Positions 36,794-45,414 of a DNA stretch of 64,000 bases are shown here, one piece after another (positions within the stretch are counted from its first letter, which is position 1; every line of letters starts with the position of its first letter). Source of the DNA: Bradyrhizobium sp. CCGUVB4N (lineage in GTDB: Bacteria; Pseudomonadota; Alphaproteobacteria; Rhizobiales; Xanthobacteraceae); NCBI RefSeq assembly GCF_024199945.1, contig NZ_JANADP010000001.1:4898001-4962000 (forward strand), given 5' to 3'. The position numbers and the translations under genes are program-made. The notes below the pieces were generated by a model. That model was not told where the DNA came from. It was given only the letters and a program-made list of their open reading frames with translations, and did not search any database.

Positions 36794-37611
36794 TGGCAAA
36801 TTTCTCGCTCGCCGCCCTGACCGTGCTCGAGCTTGCGCCGCCCGAGATGTTCGCGCTGGCGGCGCGCTGCGGCTACGAGAAAGTCGGGCTCAGGCTGCTG
36901 CCGGCAACGCCGGGCGGAACAGCCTACCGCCTGATGGACGATGCACCGCTCTTGCGGGAGACGCTGGCGCGATTGCAGGCGACGGGCGTGAGCGTTGCCG
37001 ATCTCGAGGTCGTCGCGATCAGGCCGGAAACCGATATCGCGTCCTTCACGCCCTTCTTCGAAACGGGCGCGCGTCTCGGCGCGCGGCACATCCTCGTGGC
37101 CGCCTATGATCCGGATCTGACGCGGTTTTCGGACCGCTACCATCGGTTTTGCGAGGCGGCTGCCGCGTATGGACTGACGTCCGACCTCGAATTCATGCCC
37201 TGGACCAGCGTTCCGGACCTCAAGACTGCGATGCGGATCGTCGCCGATGTCGACCATCCCTCTGCCGGCATTCTGGTCGACGCGCTGCATTTCGATCGAT
37301 CGCAGAGCTCGCTTGCGGATCTCCGCACCATCCCGGCACATCGGCTGCACTACTGGCAGCTCTGCGACGGTCCGACTGAGCGTCCGACGACGACGGAGCA
37401 GCTCATCCATGCCGCGCGCGAGGAGCGGATGTTTCCGGGCGAGGGCGGCATCGACCTTGTCGAACTGACGCGGGCGATGCCGGACGACCTCACCATCAGC
37501 ATCGAGGTTCCGACCGTCCAGCTCGCGAAGACCGTCGATGCCGAAACCCGGGCGCGCCGGGCACTCGCGGCGGCCAAGGCCGTGGTCGAGAGGGCGCGCG
37601 CGAAGTCCTGA
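36793..37611 (+). CDS. Sugar phosphate isomerase/epimerase-like TIM-barrel enzyme
   Basis: 272-residue xylose-isomerase-like TIM barrel (AP endonuclease 2 superfamily). The metal ligands can be traced as Glu in SDLEFMPW, Asp and His in LVDALHFDR, and Glu in ISIEVPT. This fold includes hydroxypyruvate isomerase, inosose dehydratase and 3-dehydroshikimate dehydratase. Beside a dehydroquinase the last is attractive, because it would give protocatechuate, but sequence alone does not prove it. It overlaps the preceding gene by one base. Confidence 0.85.
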   Translation: MANFSLAALTVLELAPPEMFALAARCGYEKVGLRLLPATPGGTAYRLMDDAPLLRETLARLQATGVSVADLEVVAIRPETDIASFTPFFETGARLGARHILVAAYDPDLTRFSDRYHRFCEAAAAYGLTSDLEFMPWTSVPDLKTAMRIVADVDHPSAGILVDALHFDRSQSSLADLRTIPAHRLHYWQLCDGPTERPTTTEQLIHAAREERMFPGEGGIDLVELTRAMPDDLTISIEVPTVQLAKTVDAETRARRALAAAKAVVERARAKS

Positions 37612-37627
37612 GGGAAGGGTGCTCCGG

Positions 37628-39358
37628 ATGCCGCAAGGCGATCGCTCCTTTGACGTGAAGACCGATCTGCTGGTCGTCGGCGCCGGTGCGGCCGGCATGA
37701 CCGCCGCGTTGGTCGGTGCCCTCGAGGGACTCGATGTCATCCTTTGCGAAAAGTCGGACATGGTGGGCGGCACGACCGCAACCTCCGCCGGGACCGTCTG
37801 GATTCCGGGCAACCGGCAGGGACAGCGCGCGGGCACGCCTGATACGGTCGAGGCCGCGCGCACCTATCTCGCCGCGATGCTCGACGCGCACGCGACGGAC
37901 GAACGCCTGGACATGTTCCTGAAGGCAGGCCCGATCGTGCTCGATTATCTCGAGCAGAAGACGAGCGTGCAATTCGCGGCGCCGCCGGTCCATCCCGACT
38001 ACAAGAACCTACCGGGCGCCGCGATCGGTGGGCGTGCCCTTGGGGCACTTCCGTTCGACGGCCGCCGGCTAGGCCGAGACTTTGCCCGGGTCAGGCCGCC
38101 GCGCCGGGAGTTCATGGTTCTCGGCGGCATGATGGTCGGAAAGGCGGACATTCCGCCCTTGCTGGCGCCCTTCCGTAACTGGGCAAACGTCAAGCACGTC
38201 GCCAGCCTCCTTACGCGCCATGCCCTGGATCGGCTGAGCTACAAGCGCGGGACGCGCCTGATCATGGGCAATGCGCTCGTCGCGAGACTGTTCGACAGTG
38301 TCCGTCGCACCGGCGTCGACTTGCGATTTGGGACAGCACTTCGCGAGATCATCCGTGAAGGCGACGACATCGCCGGTGCCGTGCTGTCGTCTCCAAGCGG
38401 AGAGGTGGCCATACGCGCCCGCAAGGGCGTGGTGCTGGCGACAGGCGGCATCGGCTGGAGCCGTGAGCTTCGGGAGCGTCTGTTTCCGGAGGCGGCGCGG
38501 CGCTTTTCCCTTGTGCCCTCATCCAACACCGGAGACGGCCTTTTGGCGGCCGAGCGTGCCAATGCCGTGATCGAGCGCGACCTCGAAAGCCCGGCCTTGT
38601 GGATGCCGAGCTCGGTGATGGCGCAGGCCGACGGTCATGTCTCGGTCTTCCCGCACATCATGCTCGATCGGGCCAAGCCGGGACTGCTGGCCGTGAACAA
38701 ATCGGGGCGCCGCTTCGTGAATGAAGCGGATTCCTACCACGACTTCGTCGCCGCGATGCTGCGCTCGAACGCGTCGGCAGAGTCAACGACACCTGCTTTC
38801 CTGATCTGCGACCGTGCCTTCATCAGGGATTTTGGCCTCGGGTTGGTTCACCCCGGGACCAGGAATTTGAGCGGCTTCCTGGGGGCCGGATATCTGATGG
38901 AAGGCGACACCGTCGCGGCCCTGGCCCGCAAGATCGGCGTGGACCCCGACCGGCTCGCGCAGACAGTCGAGCGGTACAACGGCTTTGCAGAAACCGGGAT
39001 CGACGAAGACTTCGGCCGGGGCGCCAGCGAACTGAATCGGTTCAATGGCGATCCCAAGGGCAAGCCGACCCCATGCCTGCGACGGATCGGGCCAGGGCCA
39101 TATTATGCGGTGGCCGTCTGGCCGTCGGACCTCGCCAGCAGCGCCGGCTTGCGCACGGATTCACGAGGCCGGGTTTTGTCTCGCGACGGCGAGAGCTTAT
39201 CCGGGCTCTACGCGGTCGGCACCGATGCATCCTCGATCTTTCGCGGAACGTACCCCGGACCTGGCACGATGATCGGCCCAGCGATCGTATTCGGCTGGTG
39301 CGCCGCGATGGATGCTGCGGGAACGTTGCGCAGATTTATCGATCCGCCACCGCGCTAA
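37628..39358 (+). CDS. FAD-dependent oxidoreductase (fumarate reductase/ketosteroid dehydrogenase type)
   Basis: 576-residue flavoprotein. The FAD motif LLVVGAGAAGMTAALVGAL at the N-terminus is followed by the Gly-rich GGTTATSAGTVWIPGN. The C-terminus has GTYPGPGTMIGPAIVFG, which closes the FAD site. The pattern is that of 3-ketosteroid Delta1-dehydrogenase and fumarate-reductase-like enzymes, which introduce or remove a double bond next to a carbonyl. It is the last gene of the TRAP operon (16 bases after the isomerase) and may desaturate the ring of the imported compound. Confidence 0.88.
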   Translation: MPQGDRSFDVKTDLLVVGAGAAGMTAALVGALEGLDVILCEKSDMVGGTTATSAGTVWIPGNRQGQRAGTPDTVEAARTYLAAMLDAHATDERLDMFLKAGPIVLDYLEQKTSVQFAAPPVHPDYKNLPGAAIGGRALGALPFDGRRLGRDFARVRPPRREFMVLGGMMVGKADIPPLLAPFRNWANVKHVASLLTRHALDRLSYKRGTRLIMGNALVARLFDSVRRTGVDLRFGTALREIIREGDDIAGAVLSSPSGEVAIRARKGVVLATGGIGWSRELRERLFPEAARRFSLVPSSNTGDGLLAAERANAVIERDLESPALWMPSSVMAQADGHVSVFPHIMLDRAKPGLLAVNKSGRRFVNEADSYHDFVAAMLRSNASAESTTPAFLICDRAFIRDFGLGLVHPGTRNLSGFLGAGYLMEGDTVAALARKIGVDPDRLAQTVERYNGFAETGIDEDFGRGASELNRFNGDPKGKPTPCLRRIGPGPYYAVAVWPSDLASSAGLRTDSRGRVLSRDGESLSGLYAVGTDASSIFRGTYPGPGTMIGPAIVFGWCAAMDAAGTLRRFIDPPPR

Positions 39359-39506
39359 AGCACGTCGTTGCGGTCTCTCGGACATGCCGTTTTGTTCTCA
39401 AATCATTCCGATACGGCATTAGTGCTCGGGCCTGCACTCGTCCAATGTAGTCCGCAAATCGACAAGAGAGCCATCGGCCACGACCGATGGCCGCGCGGAG
39501 GAAACC

Positions 39507-41165
39507 ATGAAGCTCAGCAGGATGCTTTCCGTAGTGGCTGTGGCGGGACTGACCGTTTCGCCCGCCATGGCGCAGACACCCGATGCCGCCATCGCCGTGG
39601 AGGGCGGGCAAATCCGCGGTGTCGCATCCGATGTCGCCGGAGTTTCCATCTACAAAGCGGTGCCGTTCGCAGCACCTCCGGTGGGCGGCAACCGCTGGAA
39701 GTCACCTCAGCCCGTGGTGCCCTGGTCGGGCGTCAAGGACAGCGGCGCGTGGCCAAACCGGTGCACCCAACTCGCCAGCGCCAATCCGCCGGGCACGTTC
39801 TACTTCAATGAATATTATTGGGACCCGGCGAAGGATCCCAAAGACAGCGAAGACTGCCTCTATCTGAACATCTGGGTGCCGGCAAAACCTGCCGGCGCGG
39901 CGCTTCCGGTGATGGTGTACTACCACGGCGGCGGCAACCGCCACGGCAACAATTCCGAGGTCGAGTTCAACGCGGCCAAGCTCGCCGCCAAGGGTATCAT
40001 CGTCGTCTCGGCCGCCTATCGCCTGAACATCATGGGCTTCCTCGCTTTGCCCGGAATGAAGGAGGAGGGCGCCGGAAACTTTGCGATCCTCGACGCCGTG
40101 GAGGCGCTGAAATGGGTGCACAAGAACATCGGCGCGTTCGGCGGTGACCCCGGCAAGGTGACCATTGCCGGGCAATCGGCGGGATCGCGCAATGTCAGAA
40201 GCGTCATGTCCACGCCGCTCTCCAAGGGCCTGTTCCAGCGCGCGATCATGCACTCGAGCCCCACCGTGATGGCGCAGCCGGGAAAGCCGAACTACGTCAC
40301 GCTTGCGGACAAGACGACCGCGGCCGGACCGGTCTTCGAGAAGCTCTTTCCCGGCAAGAGCCTCGACGATCTCAGGAAGCTGCCGGCCGAAGAGTTCTAC
40401 AAGGATCCGGCCAGGATCGACGCCATGTATGGCGCAACCAGCAACATGTACGCGGTCATCGACGGTCACGTCCTGACCACGGACTCGGTCGACCTGACGA
40501 AGGAGGGCGCCCTCAACGGCGTTGATGTCATCGTCGGCACGGTCGCCGACGAGCGGACCGCGCTCGACGGTGCGCCGGACAAGGTCATGGAGATTGCGGC
40601 CTTCCATGCCTACTGGAAAAAGCTGCTGGGCGAACAGCTGTACGCCAAATATGCGTTCGAGAAGCTGTACCCGGCGTCCACCGAACGCGACGCCTACCGC
40701 CAGCACCTCAAGGCCCAGGCCGACCTGCTGCTCGAGCAAAACCGGATCGCGGGCTCGCTTCTCACGGCCCGAAACCCGTCCAGCAAGGTCTACGTCTTCT
40801 ACTTCAACCACCCGACGCCCGGACGCGATCGCGAATATTACGGCGCGTGGCATTCGTCCGACCTCTGGTACACCTTCAACTCGCTTCGCAACGAGCCCGG
40901 CCAACGCCCGTGGGCGCCCTATGATTTCGAGCTGGCCGAGCAGGCCTCCTCGATGTGGGCCAATTTCGTCAAGACGGGCGATCCCAACGGAGAGGGCTTG
41001 CCGGCCTGGCCCAAGGCCAGCCGTTCCAACAACGGCACCTACATGTCATTCAACGAGACATCGACCGGCGCGACCAACGCCTCGCCGTATACAGGCACGA
41101 CCGCCGAACGCCGCAACGCGCTGTTCCACGATTATCAGATGACGTTCTACGGCGTCAGCGAGTGA
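39507..41165 (+). CDS. Secreted type B carboxylesterase
   Basis: 552 residues with signal peptide MKLSRMLSVVAVAGLTVSPAMA, so periplasmic or secreted. It has the carboxylesterase/lipase (COesterase) fold: EDCLYLNIWVP, the oxyanion motif YYHGGGNRHGNN and nucleophile Ser224 in GQSAGS. The family norm is GESAG, so Gln replaces Glu. The catalytic His is probably in AWHSSDLWY. It could release an aromatic acid from an ester for uptake by the neighbouring transporters. It is convergent with the LysR gene, overlapping it by 11 bases. Confidence 0.9.
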   Translation: MKLSRMLSVVAVAGLTVSPAMAQTPDAAIAVEGGQIRGVASDVAGVSIYKAVPFAAPPVGGNRWKSPQPVVPWSGVKDSGAWPNRCTQLASANPPGTFYFNEYYWDPAKDPKDSEDCLYLNIWVPAKPAGAALPVMVYYHGGGNRHGNNSEVEFNAAKLAAKGIIVVSAAYRLNIMGFLALPGMKEEGAGNFAILDAVEALKWVHKNIGAFGGDPGKVTIAGQSAGSRNVRSVMSTPLSKGLFQRAIMHSSPTVMAQPGKPNYVTLADKTTAAGPVFEKLFPGKSLDDLRKLPAEEFYKDPARIDAMYGATSNMYAVIDGHVLTTDSVDLTKEGALNGVDVIVGTVADERTALDGAPDKVMEIAAFHAYWKKLLGEQLYAKYAFEKLYPASTERDAYRQHLKAQADLLLEQNRIAGSLLTARNPSSKVYVFYFNHPTPGRDREYYGAWHSSDLWYTFNSLRNEPGQRPWAPYDFELAEQASSMWANFVKTGDPNGEGLPAWPKASRSNNGTYMSFNETSTGATNASPYTGTTAERRNALFHDYQMTFYGVSE

Positions 41166-42180
41166 CCCGCCCCTTACGCCGGGGACTCCGTTGCTCGAGA
41201 GGCGGCCGCTCGTTCCTGAGGTCCTCGGTCGCGCGCCTGAGGATGTCGTGGAGCCAGTCGTGCGACGGCTCGCCCGCGATGCGTTCGTGCCACAACAGCC
41301 GGACCTCGACCGGGGTCGTGGCGTAGGGCAGCTCGTACGTTGTGATGGCATGCGCGCGCGCGAACGCCCGCGCCAATGGCCGCGGAACGATGGCCGCCAA
41401 TTCCGAGTCCGCGAGCAAAGCGGGCAGGGCCAGGAAATGCGGCAGCGAAACTGCTATTCGCGGTGGCCGATCGCTTTCGGACAATGCCCGTTCGAGCGCC
41501 GCGCGGTCGTACATTTCCGATCGCCTGGCGAGGCCGCGCTCGGAGATGAAGCCTCCGATCGCTCCTTCCTGCTCGCCGCCGAAGGAGACAACGACGAGCG
41601 GCATGCGCGCCAGAGCCGCATTGTCGATCCGGCCGAGCTTGCGCTTTCCGCCCACGATCAGCACGTCGTCATATTCGAACAACAGCGACGTCCGGAATCG
41701 GCTCGGCGGATCCGAGAAGACGCCGATCGCAACGTCGATGCGGCCAAGGTCGATCTGCTCGGCGAGGTCGATCCGCGTCACCGGCTTGATCATCAGGTCG
41801 ACCGCCGGCGCCTCGTGCCTGAGTATCTTCAGGAGCGGTGAGGCCAGCACCATCGTGGTGAAGTCGTTGGCGGCCAGGGTGAACTGCCTGGTGGAGGCGG
41901 ACGGAACGAAGCTCGGCAGTTCGACCGCCACCTCGAGCGATCGCAGGGCCTCGCGAACCTGCGGCGCCATCGTCAATGCGCGCGCGGTCGGCTGCATGCC
42001 GGTCGCGGTGCGCACGAACAGATCGTCTTCCAGCATCTCGCGGAGCCGGGCGAGCGAATGGCTCACGGCGGATTGACTGAGAGCCACCCGCTGACTCGCC
42101 CGCAGCACGCTGCGCTCCTCCATGACGGCATCGAAGACCTTGAGCAGGTTCAGGTCCAGGGTCTTGAAGGAAACAGCCAC
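41155..42180 (-). CDS. LysR-family regulator, NahR/DntR-like
   Basis: 341 residues from GTG 42180. The N-terminal winged helix reads TLDLNLLKVFDAVMEERSV and SQSAVSHSLARLREMLEDDLFVR, a form typical of the NahR/DntR/NodD branch that responds to aromatic and nitroaromatic acids. The rest is the periplasmic-binding-like effector domain. It diverges from the ABC binding protein, nitroreductase and DUF4863 genes, the classic arrangement for a LysR activator and its catabolic operon. An in-frame extension upstream has no ATG near the domain. Confidence 0.88.
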   Translation of the reverse strand: MAVSFKTLDLNLLKVFDAVMEERSVLRASQRVALSQSAVSHSLARLREMLEDDLFVRTATGMQPTARALTMAPQVREALRSLEVAVELPSFVPSASTRQFTLAANDFTTMVLASPLLKILRHEAPAVDLMIKPVTRIDLAEQIDLGRIDVAIGVFSDPPSRFRTSLLFEYDDVLIVGGKRKLGRIDNAALARMPLVVVSFGGEQEGAIGGFISERGLARRSEMYDRAALERALSESDRPPRIAVSLPHFLALPALLADSELAAIVPRPLARAFARAHAITTYELPYATTPVEVRLLWHERIAGEPSHDWLHDILRRATEDLRNERPPLEQRSPRRKGRVTR

Positions 42181-42192
42181 GAGCAGCACACC

Positions 42193-42230
42193 ATCGCAGG
42201 CGGATCGCGCGCCCGTTGCGTACCTGCGAT
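42193..42230. promoter_or_regulatory. Inverted repeat upstream of LysR gene
   Basis: ATCGCAGG (42193-42200) and CCTGCGAT (42223-42230) are perfect 8-base arms with a 22-base spacer. They lie directly before the LysR start codon in the divergent region. It could be the autoregulatory operator or an RNA hairpin in the leader. Confidence 0.4.
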
Positions 42231-42408
42231 CTTGTCCAGTTAAGGCCAGACGGCCAGCCGACGCAACCGAGCAGGGCGCCGGGACCGCGACGCCGGGCCG
42301 CGCGTGGCGCCAAACTGAAGGTGGTTCAGGATCACTCTGCAAGAGTTTCACTTCCGCAATTGCGCGATCCCGTCATGATCCCGGCGCCGGATTTGGAGGA
42401 GACGGGCC

Positions 42409-43617
42409 ATGACATCCTGCGGGATATCGATCGGAGTTGTCGGAGTAGCACTGGCGCTGTTGACGGCGCCGGCCATTGCGCAGGACGGTCCGGTGAAGCT
42501 CGGCGTCCTGACCGACATGTCCTCGCTCTACGCCGACAATGGCGGTCAGGGCTCGGTGGTTGCGGCGCAGATGGCCGTCGACGATTTCAACGGTCAGGTG
42601 CTCGGGCGCCCCATCCAGATCGTCGCGGGAGATCACCAGAACAAGGCCGATGTGGGAGCGACCATCGCCCGGCGCTGGCTCGAGAATGAGAATGTCGAGG
42701 TCATTCTCGATGTGCCGAACTCTGCCGTCGCACTGGCCGTGCAGGGCATCACGCGCGACAAGAAGAAGCTGTTCCTCGCCACCGGCGCCGCCACGTCCCG
42801 CCTCACCGGCGACGAATGCTCGCCGACCGGGATCCACTGGACCTACGACACCTACGCGCTGTCGCAGGGAACGACGAAGGCGATGTCGCGTCTCGGCGCA
42901 AACTCCTGGTACTTCATTTCGGTCGACTACTCCCTCGGAGCCCAGCTCGAAGCCGACAGCCGCAAGGTCATCGACGCCATGGGCGGCAAGGTGGCTGGAG
43001 CAGCCAAACATCCGATCAACACGCCCGACTTCTCATCCTTCCTGCTGCAGGCGCAGTCCTCGAAGGCGGACGTGATCGCGCTCGCCGATTCCGGCGGCGA
43101 CTTCATCAACGCCGTCAAGCAGGCCGGTGAATTCGGCATCACGGAGCGGCAGAAGCTTGTCGGGTTGCTCGTCTTCATCGCCGACATTCACAGTCTCGGA
43201 CTCCAGAGCGCCCAGGGCCTGATGCTGAGCTCGGCGTTCTACTGGGACCTCAACGACGACACGCGCGCGTGGTCCAGGCGTTTCATCGCGAAGACCCAGA
43301 AGGTCCCGACCATGATCCATGCCGGCACGTATGGCGCGGTCATGCACTACCTGAAAGCCGTCCAGGCGGCGGGCACGCTGGATGGGCCAACCGTCGCCGC
43401 CACGATGCGCGCAATGCCCGTGAACGATTTCATGACCCGCAACGGCCGGATCCGCGACGACGGCCGGCTGGTTCGCGACATGTATCTGTTTCGCGTCAAG
43501 GCGCCCGCGCAATCGAGATACAAGTTCGACTATTACGAGCTGCTGGCGACAATCCCGGGAGACGAAGCTTTCCGGCCGATGGAGCAGGGCGGATGTCCAT
43601 TCCCCAAGAAGTCATGA
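42409..43617 (+). CDS. ABC transporter substrate-binding protein, Leu/Ile/Val-binding type
   Basis: 402-residue periplasmic binding protein with a signal peptide ending APAIAQ. The type 1 periplasmic fold is clear: VKLGVLTDMSSLYADNGGQGSVVAAQMAVDDFNG and later ADVIALADSGGDFINAVKQAGEFG. In Bradyrhizobium and Rhodopseudomonas many such proteins bind aromatic acids. No permease or ATPase gene is adjacent, so it must use components encoded elsewhere. GGAGGAG precedes the ATG. The nitroreductase gene starts inside its 3' end. Confidence 0.9.
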   Translation: MTSCGISIGVVGVALALLTAPAIAQDGPVKLGVLTDMSSLYADNGGQGSVVAAQMAVDDFNGQVLGRPIQIVAGDHQNKADVGATIARRWLENENVEVILDVPNSAVALAVQGITRDKKKLFLATGAATSRLTGDECSPTGIHWTYDTYALSQGTTKAMSRLGANSWYFISVDYSLGAQLEADSRKVIDAMGGKVAGAAKHPINTPDFSSFLLQAQSSKADVIALADSGGDFINAVKQAGEFGITERQKLVGLLVFIADIHSLGLQSAQGLMLSSAFYWDLNDDTRAWSRRFIAKTQKVPTMIHAGTYGAVMHYLKAVQAAGTLDGPTVAATMRAMPVNDFMTRNGRIRDDGRLVRDMYLFRVKAPAQSRYKFDYYELLATIPGDEAFRPMEQGGCPFPKKS

Positions 43618-44378
43618 TCGGCCAAGGCGTCGTCGGCAAAGGCTTGGCGGCCCAGAGCCGCATCGACGAGATCATCGCAAGCCGTTTTGCATGCCGCGAC
43701 TTCTCGGGCGCGCCGGTCGGGCGAGGGATCATCGAAGAGATTCTGCGCGTGGCGCGGTTCGCGCCGAGCGGCGCCAACATCCAGCCCTGGCGCGTCTACG
43801 TCCTGGCGGGCGACGCCAAGGAGCGGGTGTCGGCGGCGCTCCACGAAGCCCACGAAACCGCTCGCGACGCGCACGTGTCGGAATACCGCTACTATGCCAG
43901 CGACCTGCCCGAACCCTACCTGCAGCGACGGCAGGAGTTCGGCCGATTGTTCTACGGCTCGCTCGGCATCGCCCAAACCGATGCCGAGGCCAGAAGCGCG
44001 CAGACGGCCAAGAATTACGCGTTCTTCGGCGCGCCCGTCGGACTGATCGTCACAATCGACCGGCGCCTGCAGGTCGGGAGCTGGCTCGACCTCGGCATGT
44101 TCGTCCAGAACGTGCTGTTGGCGGCGGCAGGCCACGGGCTGCAGTCCTGTCCGCAGGAGACGTTCTCGAAATATCACCGGATCCTGCGCCCGCTGCTGCA
44201 GATCCCGGCGGAGCAAATGGTGGTGTGCGGCATCTCGATCGGCCGTGCCAGGGACGGGTCGCGGGGCAGGCTGATGCCGCGCGCGGACATCGCCGACTTC
44301 GCCGCGTTCGCGGGGTTCGAAGACCAGTGTGCAACCGAAACAGAAAGGACACGGCCATGGGAAGCCGAGAGGACCTGA
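43593..44378 (+). CDS. Nitroreductase, possible 4-nitrobenzoate reductase
   Basis: 261-residue FMN-dependent nitroreductase. The FMN-binding region SRFACRDFSGAPV and ARFAPSGANIQPWRVYVL is typical, and the C-terminus has ICGISIGRAR-like residues. Enzymes of this type reduce nitro groups to hydroxylamines. Next to a DUF4863 (PnbB-like) protein, a PnbA-like role converting 4-nitrobenzoate to 4-hydroxylaminobenzoate is suggested. The ATG at 43593 has a GGAG site and overlaps the previous gene by 25 bases; ATG 43614, in an ATGA overlap, is an alternative. Confidence 0.88.
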   Translation: MSIPQEVMIGQGVVGKGLAAQSRIDEIIASRFACRDFSGAPVGRGIIEEILRVARFAPSGANIQPWRVYVLAGDAKERVSAALHEAHETARDAHVSEYRYYASDLPEPYLQRRQEFGRLFYGSLGIAQTDAEARSAQTAKNYAFFGAPVGLIVTIDRRLQVGSWLDLGMFVQNVLLAAAGHGLQSCPQETFSKYHRILRPLLQIPAEQMVVCGISIGRARDGSRGRLMPRADIADFAAFAGFEDQCATETERTRPWEAERT

Positions 44379-44902
44379 TTCAGAGCAGCATTCCGTTCCT
44401 GCGCGAGGTCAAGGACATGACGCCCGGCGCGCAGATGGAGCGGTGGCTCAACGAGAGATATGGCGAGGACAGCCAGCTCTACCAGGACCTGGCCCGCCTG
44501 ATAAAGCGCGGCGTCGAGGAAGGCTGGGCAGCCAACCAGGAGGTCGATGGTCCGAACTACCGGCGCAGCCGCATCCTGGAGCCCACGCCCGACACGTTCC
44601 AGTTCAGCATCACGGCCGTCTACATGAACAGCGCCGATCCACGCCGCTTCAAGGACGAGGACGACCATGACCATGACGTGCTGCGTGGGCAGTATCACGG
44701 CCATCCGTATGGGGAGCTGAACCTGGTCGTGCCCCTGGACAAGGGCGCCGAGCTGAAGGGACTGCAGGGCTGGCAGGGGCCCGGCTGGACGGCGCCCGAT
44801 CCCGGCAGCCGGCACTATCCCGAGGTCCGCGGCGGCGCCGTCATCGCGCTGTTCTATCTGCCCGCCGGACGCATCTCCTACGACTTCGCCGCACCGTCCT
44901 GA
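44357..44902 (+). CDS. DUF4863 protein, possible 4-hydroxylaminobenzoate lyase (PnbB-like)
   Basis: 181 residues beginning MGSREDLIQSSIPFLREV. The central part has a cluster of acidic and His residues, DEDDHDHD and GQYHGHPYGELNLVVPL, resembling a cupin-like metal site. From memory, DUF4863 is the family of PnbB, the 4-hydroxylaminobenzoate lyase that makes protocatechuate and ammonia; a family search would settle this. The gene overlaps the nitroreductase by 22 bases, so the two enzymes are coupled. A strong hairpin follows about 108 bases later. Confidence 0.75.
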   Translation: MGSREDLIQSSIPFLREVKDMTPGAQMERWLNERYGEDSQLYQDLARLIKRGVEEGWAANQEVDGPNYRRSRILEPTPDTFQFSITAVYMNSADPRRFKDEDDHDHDVLRGQYHGHPYGELNLVVPLDKGAELKGLQGWQGPGWTAPDPGSRHYPEVRGGAVIALFYLPAGRISYDFAAPS

Positions 44903-45009
44903 TCACCCGCCGGACGATCCCGGATGACGCCGTTCGCCGGCGCCATCGGTTTCGAAGCAACCCCATCAAAGTAAGGACAGGCCCGCGCGGCGACGATGCG
45001 TCGCGCTGG

Positions 45010-45034
45010 CCACGGCCTGCGAGGCAGGCTGTGG
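45010..45034 (+). terminator. Strong hairpin downstream of the nitroreductase operon
   Basis: CCACGGCCTGC-GAG-GCAGGCTGTGG makes an 11-base stem with one G-U pair and a 3-base loop. It lies 108 bases after the DUF4863 stop. It lacks a following T tract but probably marks the operon end. The remaining gap up to 45414 holds the AT-rich and direct-repeat elements listed next and no supportable gene. Confidence 0.45.
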
Positions 45035-45112
45035 TCGAAGAGGAGGCGTTTCGGCGACGCGACGCCGGATCGCACCCGATCCGGGACAGCCATATCCGTA
45101 ATTCGCATAAGG

Positions 45113-45128
45113 TATATTATGGAATATA
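45113..45128. promoter_or_regulatory. AT-rich palindrome upstream of second TRAP system
   Basis: TATATT-ATGG-AATATA is a perfect 6-base inverted repeat in a 50-base AT-rich island about 290 bases before the dctP start. The motif TGGAATATATTTATAT resembles TGGAAATATATGTATGA in front of the first TRAP operon, so the two might share a regulator. This is inference from similarity by eye. Confidence 0.35.
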
Positions 45129-45192
45129 TTTATATCAAATTAGATCAGTTATTTAGACGAAGTTCCTGACACCACGCCTTCGCTGCAGCCGA

Positions 45193-45279
45193 TTTTCGAG
45201 CCGACCCATCGGTCGTCGCCGCAGCTCCTGACGGCTACTGTGCATGGGGTTGTTTTCGCCTTTTCGAATCCGACCCATC
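45193..45279. repeat. Imperfect direct repeat upstream of second TRAP operon
   Basis: TTTTCGAGCCGACCCATC (45193-45210) recurs as TTTTCGAATCCGACCCATC (45261-45279), start to start 68 bases. It differs by one substitution and one inserted base. It could be a pair of regulator sites, or a remnant of duplication. Confidence 0.35.
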
Positions 45280-45414
45280 TGCCGAAAGCCGATATTGCCG
45301 CGACCTTGTCCGGCTGCAATAAGCGAGCTTCGCGAGATCGCAGATGACTGCTGACCAGACGTCCGTATAGGTTTGCATCTCACAACAAGAACAAACTTCC
45401 GAGGAAGCAGACCC

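Noticed and set aside
45185..45285. tRNA-like TTCGAATCC string
   Set aside because: No acceptor stem, anticodon arm or D arm can be folded around it. It belongs to a direct repeat.
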